Made by a program: the position numbers and the translations under genes. 64,000 nucleotides of DNA from Methanosphaera sp. BMS (GTDB lineage: Archaea > Methanobacteriota > Methanobacteria > Methanobacteriales > Methanobacteriaceae): NCBI RefSeq assembly GCF_003268005.1, contig NZ_CP014213.1, positions 1,922,001 to 1,986,000 on the forward strand. Reading direction: 5' to 3'. Under the pieces are notes generated by a model. That model saw nothing but the letters and a program-made list of their open reading frames with translations. It had not been told where the DNA came from and made no database searches. Within the stretch, counting starts at the first letter, position 1. Every line of letters begins with the position of its first letter. Of this stretch, positions 30,540 to 40,136 are shown one piece after another.

Positions 30540-31782
30540 TTTCTTCCTCTTTTTCAAGAATTCTTTCTATGTTTTTTATTAATCTTTTACCTGCATGATC
30601 CAGACTCCAGAAGCAGTCTATGTATTTGATACCTGTTTGTGATAATTTTTCCCATAGTTCTTCATCATCAAACAGCAGTTCTATTGCGGCGGCGAAGTCC
30701 TTTTCATCCCGTTGTGTTAGCAGTCCGGTTTTCTTATGAAGTACTGTTTCTTTTATTCCTCCTTCTTTGACTCCCACTACCGGTGTTCCACATGCCATTG
30801 CTTCCAGTGGCACGTAGCCGAATGGTTCTAGGTATGGTGAATATACTACTGCTGTTGCCTTGTTATATAGTCTTACAAGATCTTCATCCGTTATCATTGT
30901 CTGGATTGTCAGGTCAACGGCGTTTTCATCGGCTAATTTGTTCAGATAGTTTACCCATCCTTCGTCACTGCTGTTTCCTACTATTACCAGTCTTGGTCTT
31001 TTTTCTATTACTATGTGTGATATTGCTCTGATTAGGAAGTCATAGCCCTTTGGGGGGATGCATGTTCCGACGGATAATACATAGTCTTCCCTTTTTAGGT
31101 TGAAGTTCTGGAATTTATCGGTATCCAGTCCAATATATGATACGTATGCATTTTTACCGTATTGTCTTAGTATGGATTCATGGCTGAAGTAGGAGTTTGC
31201 AAGTATGTTGGTGGCATATTCTGCCAGCTGTTTGTCCCTTTCATAGTCTTTTGTTTCAATATAGTTGACAAAGTAATTGGAAAATGGCCTTATTAATGGG
31301 TTGTTGAAAAAGCCTATTTTCTCTTTTTGGTCGTTTACCTTTTTAAGTATTTGATCTGTTCTTACTGGCTGTTGGCAGTAGTATACATTGGTTTTTTTCA
31401 GGTATTTTAATATGACGGGTGTCATGGTATATTGGTCCTGTTCACAGTAGATTATATCATAATCGGAGTTGTTTAGTTCTTCGGCTATTTTCTGTTCTGT
31501 CTTGAATACGTTGCTTACTGATACTCGTTTGATTATTGCGGGTACGTAGCTGAATATTGAGTATAATTTTTCACGCCAGAAGCTTTTTTTCACCTCATAT
31601 ATCTTCACGCTGCTTGCCACTTCCTCCAATGGGAGATATTCCTCATTTGCTGTTTCGGGTATGTATACATCCACTATGTGTCCATGATTTGTCAAGTACT
31701 GTATATATGTGTAGAGTGACCGTTTTGCTCCTCCTGAGGGTAGATTGTGAAATACTGCTATTTTATATTTTTTTTCATCCAT
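30532..31782 (-). CDS. Glycosyltransferase family 4
   Basis: 416 aa. KIAVFHNLPSGGAKRSLYTYIQYLTNHGHIVDVYIPET is the N-terminus; YVLSVGTCIPPKGYDFLIRAISHI, LVIVGNSSDEGWVNYL and YSPYLEPFGYVPLEAMACGTPVVGVKEGGIKETV (EX7E) form the donor domain. GGAG lies 11 bases before the ATG. Coupled to the GT2 gene that follows. Confidence 0.87.
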   Translation of the reverse strand: MDEKKYKIAVFHNLPSGGAKRSLYTYIQYLTNHGHIVDVYIPETANEEYLPLEEVASSVKIYEVKKSFWREKLYSIFSYVPAIIKRVSVSNVFKTEQKIAEELNNSDYDIIYCEQDQYTMTPVILKYLKKTNVYYCQQPVRTDQILKKVNDQKEKIGFFNNPLIRPFSNYFVNYIETKDYERDKQLAEYATNILANSYFSHESILRQYGKNAYVSYIGLDTDKFQNFNLKREDYVLSVGTCIPPKGYDFLIRAISHIVIEKRPRLVIVGNSSDEGWVNYLNKLADENAVDLTIQTMITDEDLVRLYNKATAVVYSPYLEPFGYVPLEAMACGTPVVGVKEGGIKETVLHKKTGLLTQRDEKDFAAAIELLFDDEELWEKLSQTGIKYIDCFWSLDHAGKRLIKNIERILEKEEEND

Positions 31783-31893
31783 AGACTTACAAGCTCCTAT
31801 ATTTTTTTCCTAATTTAATGTATTTGAATTTCTTATTATTAGTGTCTTAGTTATTCAGATATATTATTTATTATCATCTTATCTGCAAAAGTA

Positions 31894-32835
31894 TTATTGT
31901 ACTTTCTTTAGTCCTGCCATCAATCCTTTGATTAGTACTTTTGAATATTGCCTGTTTTTCAATATATTTGTAAGTGATTCCTTGAGTACATACAAGACCA
32001 TGTAAATAATGAATTTATGATACCTATTCCTGTCACTATGCTTCTTCATAAACAATATCCTATTGGCTGTATGATAGTATATGCGAGATAGTGATTTTAT
32101 TGATGAACCTTCCTTATGATATATACATCCATAGTCCGAAACTACCAGATTATAACCTTTTTTATGTGCCACCGTTGACCAGTCCACATCCTCCCAGTAC
32201 ATGAAGTAGTCCGTGCTTATTGGTCCGACCTCCCGTAAAACAGCAATCGGCATGAATACACATGAACCTGTTATGAAGTCATATGTATCATATTGATTTT
32301 TTTGTCTGACTGCCATGCATTCACCGTGTTTCCAGTCAATTATTCCCCCGCCTACCGTTTGAATGCTATTATTGTCATCATAGTAGTAATGGGTGGCACC
32401 TACAAAGGCCACGTTGTCCTCCTGATTGTACTTATCAAAGAGGGCATTTACAAAATCACTGGAAACAACCGTATCATTATTCAACAACAGCACATATTCA
32501 CATACGTCATATTTTATAAGATATTCAAGTGCAACATTGTTTCCACCGGCAAAGCCTGCATTGACATCATTTAATATAAACAGCAAGTCAACATCATCAG
32601 TATAATCATCCAATTTGTTGCTTGTTACCATGGCATGACTATAATAATCCTGATTTTCCAGGTAATCACTTATATATTCAACGGAGTTTCTTTGAGAATT
32701 ATTATCCACAAGATAAATGTTAAAATCACCATAACCAAGATTTTTAAGTGAATTTAAACATTCAACCGTGTCTTCATGACCATTCCAGTTTAAAAGAACA
32801 ATAGATAGCTTTGATTTAATAAGAATCCCCTTCAA
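31894..32835 (-). CDS. Glycosyltransferase family 2
   Basis: 313 aa if started at TTG 32835, directly abutting the stop of the small membrane protein gene. KLSIVLLNWNGHEDTVECLNSLKNLGYGDFNIYLVDNNSQRNS, EYVLLLNNDTVVSSDFVNALF and MYWEDVDWSTVAHKKGY identify the same GT2 subgroup as the gene at 29577. The start is uncertain: AAGGGGAT lies inside the frame, and an ATT at 32820 ten codons from the conserved strand has proper spacing to it; translation could also be coupled to the gene before. Confidence 0.85.
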   Translation of the reverse strand: MKGILIKSKLSIVLLNWNGHEDTVECLNSLKNLGYGDFNIYLVDNNSQRNSVEYISDYLENQDYYSHAMVTSNKLDDYTDDVDLLFILNDVNAGFAGGNNVALEYLIKYDVCEYVLLLNNDTVVSSDFVNALFDKYNQEDNVAFVGATHYYYDDNNSIQTVGGGIIDWKHGECMAVRQKNQYDTYDFITGSCVFMPIAVLREVGPISTDYFMYWEDVDWSTVAHKKGYNLVVSDYGCIYHKEGSSIKSLSRIYYHTANRILFMKKHSDRNRYHKFIIYMVLYVLKESLTNILKNRQYSKVLIKGLMAGLKKVQ

Positions 32836-33042
32836 TCAGTCAGTGTCATCAGTTAAGTCATTTATTTTAACATCAATATATTCCTTCTTGTCAGCAGGTT
32901 TGTTAATCAAATCACGAGTCCTATACCTTATTTGATCAAGGGAATCATCCCCCACAAATGTCTTAATTAAATAACCTACTGCCATTCCACCCAAAAATAA
33001 TAGAATACTTCTTGTCATTTTACCAAAAATACCCTTTGACAT
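32836..33042 (-). CDS. Small single-pass membrane protein
   Basis: 68 aa from the ATG at 33042, preceded by GGTGA at five bases distance. One membrane helix (about 10-27, SILLFLGGMAVGYLIKTFV) is followed by a charged tail ending VKINDLTDDTD. It has no recognisable family. It abuts the GT2 gene with no gap, suggesting operon expression and perhaps a helper role at the membrane. Confidence 0.55.
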   Translation of the reverse strand: MSKGIFGKMTRSILLFLGGMAVGYLIKTFVGDDSLDQIRYRTRDLINKPADKKEYIDVKINDLTDDTD

Positions 33043-33173
33043 ATCTTTCACCACAAATTACATTATATTTTTTAATCATAATAAAAAAAATAATATTTCA
33101 CTATTAACAATTAATTATTATATATGGTTTTTAAAATATATTAAACAGATGACAAAAAAATTGAGGAATTGAC

Positions 33174-33503
33174 ATGAACATCAATGACAAATATCATTAT
33201 AGATTTGAAGATCTTAAGGAAAATAAAGGAATCAGCAAAGTGGAAATAATATTACACGACGATGATGACATGACCATAGAATATAGTGGTAAAAATGGAT
33301 TCAACACGGAAGGATTTGACTATCCCTTATTCAACAGAAAGGAAAAGGATGAAGAGACATCCTGGTTTTTATATCGTGTAGAGGAAATTATAGACATGGA
33401 ATTTGAAATACTCGACCAATTACGTGACCCAATTGAAGCCGATGAAAAACAGATGACACATATAATTAAAAAACAGGTTGAAATATATTGCTATAAGGAA
33501 TAA
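33174..33503 (+). CDS. Unrecognised small acidic protein
   Basis: 109 aa, not recognised. It is acidic with a DDDD stretch at residues 29-32 and predicted alpha/beta composition, with no signal peptide, membrane segment or cysteine pair. SD GAGGAATTG precedes the ATG. Eight bases separate it from the GT4 gene at 33512, so they form an operon divergent from the minus-strand glycosyltransferases. Confidence 0.55.
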   Translation: MNINDKYHYRFEDLKENKGISKVEIILHDDDDMTIEYSGKNGFNTEGFDYPLFNRKEKDEETSWFLYRVEEIIDMEFEILDQLRDPIEADEKQMTHIIKKQVEIYCYKE

Positions 33504-33511
33504 TGGTTTAA

Positions 33512-34612
33512 ATGAAAAACTATACGTGCATATTTCCGGGCTTGTACAACTACAACTTAACAAAGGATGTGGGCATGATTCCCTACACATTATCAGATAG
33601 ATACGATACGCATATAGCCACCTATGATAATGACGAATACTTTTATCTGGAAGACGAACTTAAATCAGATAACTTTAACCTCGAATACCTTGACAATACA
33701 GGTGATGAAAAAGGGGACGTTCTTAAATATTTAAAGGGTAATTCCAAAAATATTGACATCCTACAACTATATCATTTGAAGTATAACCTACTGGCCAGTT
33801 ACATTACAGCATATAAGCTAAGAAACAGGAAGGGTAAAATATACCTGAAACTGGATGCCAACAATGAAATCATTGACTTTTTAATCAAGCGTAGAGGATT
33901 GTTACCCTCCCTCAGACGATTGTATGCAAAAATCATTTTCAGCAAAATAGACCTTATCAGTATAGAAACCAGAAGAAACTACAATCTGCTGAAGGATTTT
34001 ATATCAGAGGACAGATTACTCTACATACCAAACGGCATAACAAAATCAGATATTGGCCTGGAGGATAAAGAAAAGACAATACTGTATGTGGGATATGTTG
34101 AAAAGAAGAACAAATCCATAGATTTGCTCATGGACGCCTTTGGCAAATGCGTTAGTGATGATTGGAAACTGGTATTGATAGGTAAAATAGAGGAGGATAT
34201 GAAAGAATTTTTAAATGATTTCTTCAAAAAGAATCCGCAGTTAAAAGACAGGATAATATTGAAGGGATACATATCAGACAAGAATGTATTGTCAACCGAA
34301 TATGCTAAAAGCAGCATTTACTGCTGTACTTCACGCTCCGAAAGCTTTGGAATCTCCACATTAGAGGCGGCATACTTTGGAAATTACATTATTTCAACGG
34401 ATGTTGGAGCCTCAAAAGACATTATAGAAAAAACAGGTTATGGTCAGATAGTCGAACATGAAAGCGAATCACTCGAAAAGGCCTTGAAAGATACCATGCT
34501 TAATTGGGAGAGCATAACGGAAAATCCATACGCTAAACAGTCCATAGTCTATGATAACTTTAATTGGGAGAGCATATGTGATAAAATAGTGGAAAAAATA
34601 GAAAAGAAATAA
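33512..34612 (+). CDS. Glycosyltransferase family 4
   Basis: 366 aa. The N-terminal domain is less typical (FPGLYNYNLTKDVGMIPYTLSDRYDTHIATY), while the donor domain is clear: IPNGITKSDI, ILYVGYVEKKNKSIDLLMDAFGKC, LVLIGKIEEDMKEF and CCTSRSESFGISTLEAAYFGNYIISTDVGASKDII with EX7E. Ends three bases before the convergent cbiL gene. Confidence 0.85.
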   Translation: MKNYTCIFPGLYNYNLTKDVGMIPYTLSDRYDTHIATYDNDEYFYLEDELKSDNFNLEYLDNTGDEKGDVLKYLKGNSKNIDILQLYHLKYNLLASYITAYKLRNRKGKIYLKLDANNEIIDFLIKRRGLLPSLRRLYAKIIFSKIDLISIETRRNYNLLKDFISEDRLLYIPNGITKSDIGLEDKEKTILYVGYVEKKNKSIDLLMDAFGKCVSDDWKLVLIGKIEEDMKEFLNDFFKKNPQLKDRIILKGYISDKNVLSTEYAKSSIYCCTSRSESFGISTLEAAYFGNYIISTDVGASKDIIEKTGYGQIVEHESESLEKALKDTMLNWESITENPYAKQSIVYDNFNWESICDKIVEKIEKK

Positions 34613-34615
34613 GAT

Positions 34616-35314
34616 TTATTCCTTTTTGAACTTAATGATGCTGGTTGAGAAGTATTTCTTATTGTCTACAAATCCATGGACGATATTCTCATCCTTCATT
34701 GTACAATTCTGTACGGACACTATCTCCTTTTCTCTTGGATCGTTATTTATACATTCCTCCAGTACATCAAGGTGTCTGGATGTTTTCATTGCAACGACAG
34801 TATCCACGTACGGTAATATTTTTGCTAACCTGTCATCCACCTGAGGCACTACCACCATTATATCATCCTGTTCTGTTAGCTGTATTCCGGCCGTTGTGCT
34901 GCAGGCAGTCATGGCTGCAATACCCGGTACCAATACCACCTCTACACCCATCTTCTGTAATCTTTTTGACACGTAGCTGAATGTTGAGAATATTGTCGGA
35001 TCGCCCAAGGTTACAAATACAGCGTTTAATCCCTCGGATAACTTTTCAAACAACATCTCTGCTGCTTCATCCCATGACTTGTCCAATTCCTCTTTATCTT
35101 CGGTCATTGGAAACAATGGTTGAAGTATTTCACATTCTGTTTCTCTTTCATCGATTATTCCCTGTACTATATTTAATGCTACGCTAGGCTTACCATTTCT
35201 TGACTTTGGTGCGAATATGATATCCGTCTCTTTTATGATTCTTGCCGCTTTTATTGTTACTAGTTCTGGGTCTCCCGGTCCTACACCGACTCCATATAAT
35301 TTTCCTATTGCCAT
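34616..35314 (-). CDS. cbiL: Cobalt-factor II C20-methyltransferase (CbiL)
   Basis: 232 aa from ATG 35314, with AGGATGA upstream; an earlier in-frame ATG at 35323 lies within that SD. KLYGVGVGPGDPELVTIKAARII is the SAM-binding N-terminus of CobI/CbiL, and VFVTLGDPTIFSTFSYV plus VPGIAAMTACSTTAGIQL are further precorrin-methylase motifs. It methylates C20 of cobalt-factor II in anaerobic corrinoid synthesis, which the organism needs for methanol- and H4MPT-linked methyltransfer. No other cob/cbi gene is near, as is usual in Methanobacteriales where these genes are scattered. Confidence 0.88.
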   Translation of the reverse strand: MAIGKLYGVGVGPGDPELVTIKAARIIKETDIIFAPKSRNGKPSVALNIVQGIIDERETECEILQPLFPMTEDKEELDKSWDEAAEMLFEKLSEGLNAVFVTLGDPTIFSTFSYVSKRLQKMGVEVVLVPGIAAMTACSTTAGIQLTEQDDIMVVVPQVDDRLAKILPYVDTVVAMKTSRHLDVLEECINNDPREKEIVSVQNCTMKDENIVHGFVDNKKYFSTSIIKFKKE

Positions 35315-35549
35315 ATCTTTCATCCTTTGAATTTTTTTTATAATTAAAAAAGTAACATGATAAGTAAAGTAAATTTTATTATTTATTTAATACCTTTTTA
35401 TACTATTAATATAACCATACACATATATATAATTTTTAAGCTTATGATTAAAGTCACATGAACTTATCTAAAAGTAAGTTTTAATCAATCATGAAAATTA
35501 TCCCCATATCCAAAAGAATAAAAAATAATGAGCGATATATATTATAGTT

Positions 35550-37304
35550 ATGAATACAATATTTTGCCCAACATGTGGAATGATAAAAAACAAGTGCGTA
35601 TGCTCTAAAAAGGCTGATGAGAAAAAACAGTACAGCTCGCTAATAGAAAGGCCAACGGCTGAAGAAAAAGAAAAACTGCAAGCCAAACATCCTGAAATAG
35701 ATGAGGAAATAATTGAAAACTTCCCATTTAAAGAGGCCAGACACAATCAACTGGAACTGATAGAAGAAATCCTGAATGCATTTGACAACGGAAAAAAATA
35801 CATCATACTTGAAGCAGGAACCGGTACTGGTAAATCGGCCATAGCCGCCACTCTAGGTCAAATATTACAGCCGGCATATATCCTTACCATGACAAAACAA
35901 TTGCAACGCCAATATGCCGATGAATTCGGTTATCCACAAGTAAAAGGAAGAAACAACTTCTCATGTCTTGACAGCGGATCCTTAAACAAATGTGATCAGG
36001 GAACCTGTCAAACCATTAGAACAACCGAGGAATTTTCATGTCCATATGGCATTAAAATAGAAAAAAACAATCAAAAGGACATCAACGAATATGACCCGGA
36101 AACATTCTATAATGCACCGTTTACATTCAACTCAACAAATAAATGTCCATACTGGAATCAAAAGGCAATAGCAATCGAAGAGCCTGTAACCCTGCTGAAT
36201 TATGACTATGCATACCTTGAATTCAACTACGTCCAGCACTTCCAGAAAAGAAACCTGATGATACTGGATGAAGCACACAACATAGAAGACAAGATCATGC
36301 ACAAACTGGAATTAAACCTCTACAACAAACAGCTGCAAAAAGACATACAGGAAAGCATACCAAGAGAAATGATGACATACACAGATATAAAGGACTGGAT
36401 TGCATTTTTAGAGGCAATATTTGACTCATATAATTCCATCAATGTCAATAACCTAACCAAACAAAAGGGAGACCGTATCGAGCATACAAAAAGAAAAATC
36501 AAGGAAATAACGGGAAATATCAAGAAAAACCCCTCCGATTGGGTGGTGTCAACCGATGAAAGTTCAGTATCCTTCAAACCGCTCAAAGTGGATAAGTATG
36601 CAGAAGAAACCTTGTTCCAATACGCCGACAAGGTACTTTTCATGAGTGCAACAATACTGGACAAGGACCTGTTCTGCAAATGGCTGGGATTAGACCCCGA
36701 AGAGGTATACTACATTCACAGTGAAAGCCCCTTCAAGAAGGAATATCGGCCAATACACATGAGACTTGTCGGGCCAATGTCCAAAAGGGCACTATGGCAT
36801 ACGGCACCAAAGACCATACCCGTACTTAAGGAGATAATGGACAAACACTTCAATGAAAAGGGACTGGTCCATACAAACAGCTATAAATGCCAGCAGTACA
36901 TCATCCAACACATCAGAGAACAGAGAATACTATCACATGACTCCAAGAATCGTGAACAGATACTGAGGGAATTTGAAAAGTCAAACAATCCATATGTACT
37001 TGTAAGTCCATCAATGAGCGAGGGAGTTGATTTGCCATATGAAAAATGTGAATTCCAGGTAATCTACAAAGTACCATACCCCTACCTCGGTGATAAACAG
37101 ATCAACGAAAGAAAAAACCTTGACCCCGAATGGTATGCATATAAGACCATCATGACATTGATGCAGGCATATGGACGTGGAATGAGGGCTGAAAACGATC
37201 ACTGTGACACATACATTCTGGATAAGAACATTCAGACAATACTGAGAAACAAGATGTACCGCAGACTAATACCTAAGTTCTTCAGAGAAGCAATAACCAC
37301 CTAA
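35550..37304 (+). CDS. XPD/DinG-type superfamily 2 DNA helicase with iron-sulfur cysteines
   Basis: 584 aa. The N-terminus has a zinc-ribbon-like cysteine set (C6, C9, C16, C18). Walker A AGTGTGKS is at 89-96, followed by four cysteines at 139, 148, 153 and 164 in the position of the XPD/DinG Fe-S domain, and DEAH at 240-243. The C-terminal helicase domain shows LVSPSMSEGVDLPYEKCEFQVIYKVPYPYLGD and AYGRGMRAENDHCDTYILD. Such helicases unwind DNA 5'-3' in repair or recombination. It is a single gene, with a poly-T run right after its stop. Confidence 0.85.
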   Translation: MNTIFCPTCGMIKNKCVCSKKADEKKQYSSLIERPTAEEKEKLQAKHPEIDEEIIENFPFKEARHNQLELIEEILNAFDNGKKYIILEAGTGTGKSAIAATLGQILQPAYILTMTKQLQRQYADEFGYPQVKGRNNFSCLDSGSLNKCDQGTCQTIRTTEEFSCPYGIKIEKNNQKDINEYDPETFYNAPFTFNSTNKCPYWNQKAIAIEEPVTLLNYDYAYLEFNYVQHFQKRNLMILDEAHNIEDKIMHKLELNLYNKQLQKDIQESIPREMMTYTDIKDWIAFLEAIFDSYNSINVNNLTKQKGDRIEHTKRKIKEITGNIKKNPSDWVVSTDESSVSFKPLKVDKYAEETLFQYADKVLFMSATILDKDLFCKWLGLDPEEVYYIHSESPFKKEYRPIHMRLVGPMSKRALWHTAPKTIPVLKEIMDKHFNEKGLVHTNSYKCQQYIIQHIREQRILSHDSKNREQILREFEKSNNPYVLVSPSMSEGVDLPYEKCEFQVIYKVPYPYLGDKQINERKNLDPEWYAYKTIMTLMQAYGRGMRAENDHCDTYILDKNIQTILRNKMYRRLIPKFFREAITT

Positions 37305-37309
37305 ATTAT

Positions 37310-37316
37310 TTTTTTA
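37310..37316 (+). terminator. Poly-T terminator candidate after the helicase gene
   Basis: Seven T in a row six bases after the helicase stop. Archaeal RNA polymerase commonly stops at such U-tracts; no stem precedes it. Confidence 0.35.
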
Positions 37317-38011
37317 TTAAAGCAACAAATGAGCCAAATAAAGCTAAATTGTATGTATCCGGATAACTGACCATATAATATGTAATTTTCAACGGATATT
37401 ATAAGTCATATCCATATTCTAATTTTATTTAGTTAAAACAGTTGAAACATGAAAAAATATGAAATTACCCTCCATATGAGACTTGGCCAAAGGTATTTTA
37501 AAACAAAAAAAATTATATATCCGGATGTCTTGGTTATAATTTGATTTTACTTGGAGAGTCTCTCCCACTTACACAATCGTTCAAAATCGAAACCAAGTTT
37601 ACATTTTAAAAATATAGAAATAATCAAAGAAATGAATTACTAATTATGGCAAGATCTTCCACCAACACCAGACATAGAAACAAAAGAAGAACTAGAAGCA
37701 TTTTTAGAATATATTAGTAGAGAACCTACAAAAGAAGAAAAAGAAATGGAAAAACAAGCCAGAAAAATATACAAAAATACCAGACTAAGAAATTAATCTT
37801 TACTAATCAAGGTGAATAGAATATTATAAATCAGATGGAATAACAATGTCAAATAAAATTGTAAATTACGAGTAAAAATATTTTCTGAGCGTGTTTATTC
37901 TTGATTAGTGTTATTTTCAAAATCTTCATCATTTATATTATAAACTTATTATGGAACATATTAATAATTAGAATAGATAAATTAATTATAGATATTTTAT
38001 GGGAGTCAATT
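37317..38011. other. Intergenic region with a small structured element and a gene remnant
   Basis: About 700 bp without an intact gene. 37549-37598 can fold: ACTTGG pairs with CCAAGT at the two ends, with an inner hairpin GGAGA-GTC-TCTCC at 37553-37565. 37644-37797 looks like a decayed small coding sequence (see separate entry). The promoter of the XpaC-like operon must lie in the last 150 bp. No SD-linked ORF precedes the ATG at 38012. Confidence 0.4.
37644..37797 (+). pseudogene. Remnant of an unidentified small protein gene
   Basis: The frame from 37644 reads WQDLPPTPDIETKEELEAFL and continues EYISREPTKEEK. It has protein-like composition but no start codon; a stop lies directly upstream. 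Past a run of six A near 37737-37742 the sensible continuation (EMEKQARKIYKNTRLRN, stop at 37795-37797) is in another frame, implying a one-base change. It resembles the C-terminal part of a small acidic protein, possibly an antitoxin-like protein, but I cannot name it. Confidence 0.3.
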
Positions 38012-38902
38012 ATGAAAAAAGAGAATAACATTATAACAAAAAAGGAGCAGGAGATATTGCGACTGACTACTCCATTAAAATTTGTTGATTCTTCCTTATA
38101 TGATATTGATGGCAATCAGGTCAAATTAACAGAATCACTGACTAAACTAGAGTGCAATTTGGAGCCTGCAAAAGGAATTCTTGATGATAAGGAAATTCTT
38201 AAGTATTCTCCCGATTCACAAAAAGCTTCAATAATCAGGATTAATAACAACATAGCAAACATGAATGACTTTAAAAAGGCATATTATCCCGTTATAGGAA
38301 AAATAATATTATATTATATAATGTGGATAATGTTGATTGTTCCAATAATATTCCTAAATAATAACATTATAATATTAATATTTATCGCGTTATTGTTGCT
38401 TCCAGCCTATAAAATCAGAAAAATTATTAAAGTTAGAAGAGCCATTAAGTTAGATAAAATAAAAACGTATATGAATTCCAAAAACAACGAGTATTCAAAT
38501 ATCAATCCAAAATTTATCGAATATGAACGGCAAATATTAAAACTGAAACAGGAATTTTCGTATAAAAAGAACAAGGCAACCGAACTTATTGAAAAGAGAT
38601 TTGCTCCACCCCAAATAACATATGACAAATTCATTTCAACAGTGGAAAATGTTGACAAGGTATTTGTGAGTGAATCGGAGACTGCACTGGATATGCTTAG
38701 ATATTCAAATGAATACTCAGAAGATATGGATGAACAGATAAAAGTAAGAATTAAGACACTGAAGTTATTAAGTAAACAAATTGATGAGTTGACAAATGAA
38801 CTACTCATCACTATGTCCAAGGACACTAATTCGGATGAAACAATTAAGAATCTGATAGATCAAATGGATAAATTAATAGATTCTGTAAAGGAATATAAAT
38901 AA
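38012..38902 (+). CDS. XpaC-like membrane protein paired with TelA
   Basis: 296 aa from ATG 38012, preceded by GGGAG at six bases. Two adjacent membrane helices lie at about 91-128 (YYIMWIMLIVPIIFL...ILIFIALLLLPAYKI), with soluble, partly coiled-coil regions on both sides. The order (two-helix protein then TelA) matches the XpaC-TelA gene pairs of Firmicutes, named after 5-bromo-4-chloroindolyl phosphate hydrolysis and toxic anion resistance. The assignment rests on architecture and the partner; sequence similarity could not be tested. It lies 17 bp before the TelA gene. Confidence 0.6.
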   Translation: MKKENNIITKKEQEILRLTTPLKFVDSSLYDIDGNQVKLTESLTKLECNLEPAKGILDDKEILKYSPDSQKASIIRINNNIANMNDFKKAYYPVIGKIILYYIMWIMLIVPIIFLNNNIIILIFIALLLLPAYKIRKIIKVRRAIKLDKIKTYMNSKNNEYSNINPKFIEYERQILKLKQEFSYKKNKATELIEKRFAPPQITYDKFISTVENVDKVFVSESETALDMLRYSNEYSEDMDEQIKVRIKTLKLLSKQIDELTNELLITMSKDTNSDETIKNLIDQMDKLIDSVKEYK

Positions 38903-38919
38903 ACAAGTGAGTTGATATT

Positions 38920-40101
38920 ATGGGTGAATTTTCACTTGATGTAGATAGTATAAGAAATGATGTTGAAAAAACACTTAAACAGGAGGAAGAAAAACTACAG
39001 GATTCCCCTCTTAAAAGTCAGGCAGAAACGAATGCAGATGCAATATTTGATTCTGACTTAAATAATCCATATGAAAGAGAAAAAATAATAGAACCAATAG
39101 AAAAATTTGGAATGGCAGATATGGACAAGTCAAGCAAGCAAAATGAACTGTTAAGTCATCGTTTAGCTGATTTTTCAAATGGAGGAGAAGATGCAAATAA
39201 TATTGGAGAGAAAATACTGCAACTGGATAAGCAACTTCAGGAATTAGATCCCGGCCAAGTTGACTTTTCAAAAAAGGGAATTCTAAAGAAATTACAAAAT
39301 CCTGTGAAGAAATACTTCGGCAAGTACCAGAAGGCCGAACCTGTAATAGCGGATATTATTGATTCTCTTGAAAACAGCAGAAAGGTATTGGAAAACGATA
39401 ACGTAACACTTCTTCATGAAGAAAATGCATTAAGAGAAACAACCAATAAATTGATTGCAGATGTTGAACTTGGTAAAATGATGGACAAATCCATTGAATC
39501 ACAAATAACTAAGGCTGAAATGGAGGGAGTAGATTCAGAGAAAGTTGCAATTGTAAAGGAAGAGATATTGTTCCCATTAAGACAAAGGGTAATGGATTTA
39601 CAACAGATGGTTGTGATTAACCAACAGGGAATCATCTCCTTAAACACTATCAGAAAGAACAATAAGGAACTTATTCGTGGAGTAAATCGTGCCAAGAATG
39701 TTACAGTAACTGCTTTAAAAACGGGTGTGATGGCTGCAACGGCATTATATGACCAGAAAATTGTAATGGATAAAATTAACCTATTAAATGATACGACAAG
39801 TGACATTATTATGTCAACTTCACAGATTCTACGTCAACAGGGAAGTCAGATTCAGAAATCAAGTGCTTCAACAATGATTTCTACGGAAGTTCTTCAAGAA
39901 GCATTTGCCGAGGCTATAGCCGCGGTTGAAGAGGTAAGTACATATAAGCAATTGGCACTTCCAAAGATGAAAGAAACAATTGATTCATTTAATCAAATGG
40001 CCATTGAAGGTCAAAAGGTCGTTGAAAGAATTGAAACTGCTGATAAATTAAAAGAGGAGTCCACCGTTGACAATAAAACCAAGGCTTCTTTGAATAAATA
40101 A
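38920..40101 (+). CDS. TelA-family protein (toxic anion resistance)
   Basis: 393 aa, soluble and strongly helical. LQELDPGQVDFSKKGILKKLQNPVKKYFGKYQKAEPVIADIIDSLENSRKVLENDNVTLLHEEN is the TelA core (about 105-170), with further heptad-like regions to residue 370 (VMAATALYDQKIVMDKINLLNDTTSDIIMSTSQIL). TelA proteins were linked to tellurite resistance in bacteria but their mechanism is unclear; many act with membrane partners. SD GTGAGTTGAT precedes the ATG. It lies between the XpaC-like gene and a small membrane protein gene, forming a three-gene operon. Confidence 0.85.
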   Translation: MGEFSLDVDSIRNDVEKTLKQEEEKLQDSPLKSQAETNADAIFDSDLNNPYEREKIIEPIEKFGMADMDKSSKQNELLSHRLADFSNGGEDANNIGEKILQLDKQLQELDPGQVDFSKKGILKKLQNPVKKYFGKYQKAEPVIADIIDSLENSRKVLENDNVTLLHEENALRETTNKLIADVELGKMMDKSIESQITKAEMEGVDSEKVAIVKEEILFPLRQRVMDLQQMVVINQQGIISLNTIRKNNKELIRGVNRAKNVTVTALKTGVMAATALYDQKIVMDKINLLNDTTSDIIMSTSQILRQQGSQIQKSSASTMISTEVLQEAFAEAIAAVEEVSTYKQLALPKMKETIDSFNQMAIEGQKVVERIETADKLKEESTVDNKTKASLNK

Positions 40102-40136
40102 TGCCATTTTCCAATATTATTTTTTTAGGTGAGTAT

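Noticed and set aside
34645-35187. Plus-strand frames opposite cbiL
   Set aside because: Shadows of the cbiL coding strand; odd composition and no SD.
37549-37598. tRNA-like reading of the GTTCAAAATCGAAACC segment
   Set aside because: No anticodon arm or D arm can be formed and the acceptor-like stem is only six pairs; not a tRNA.
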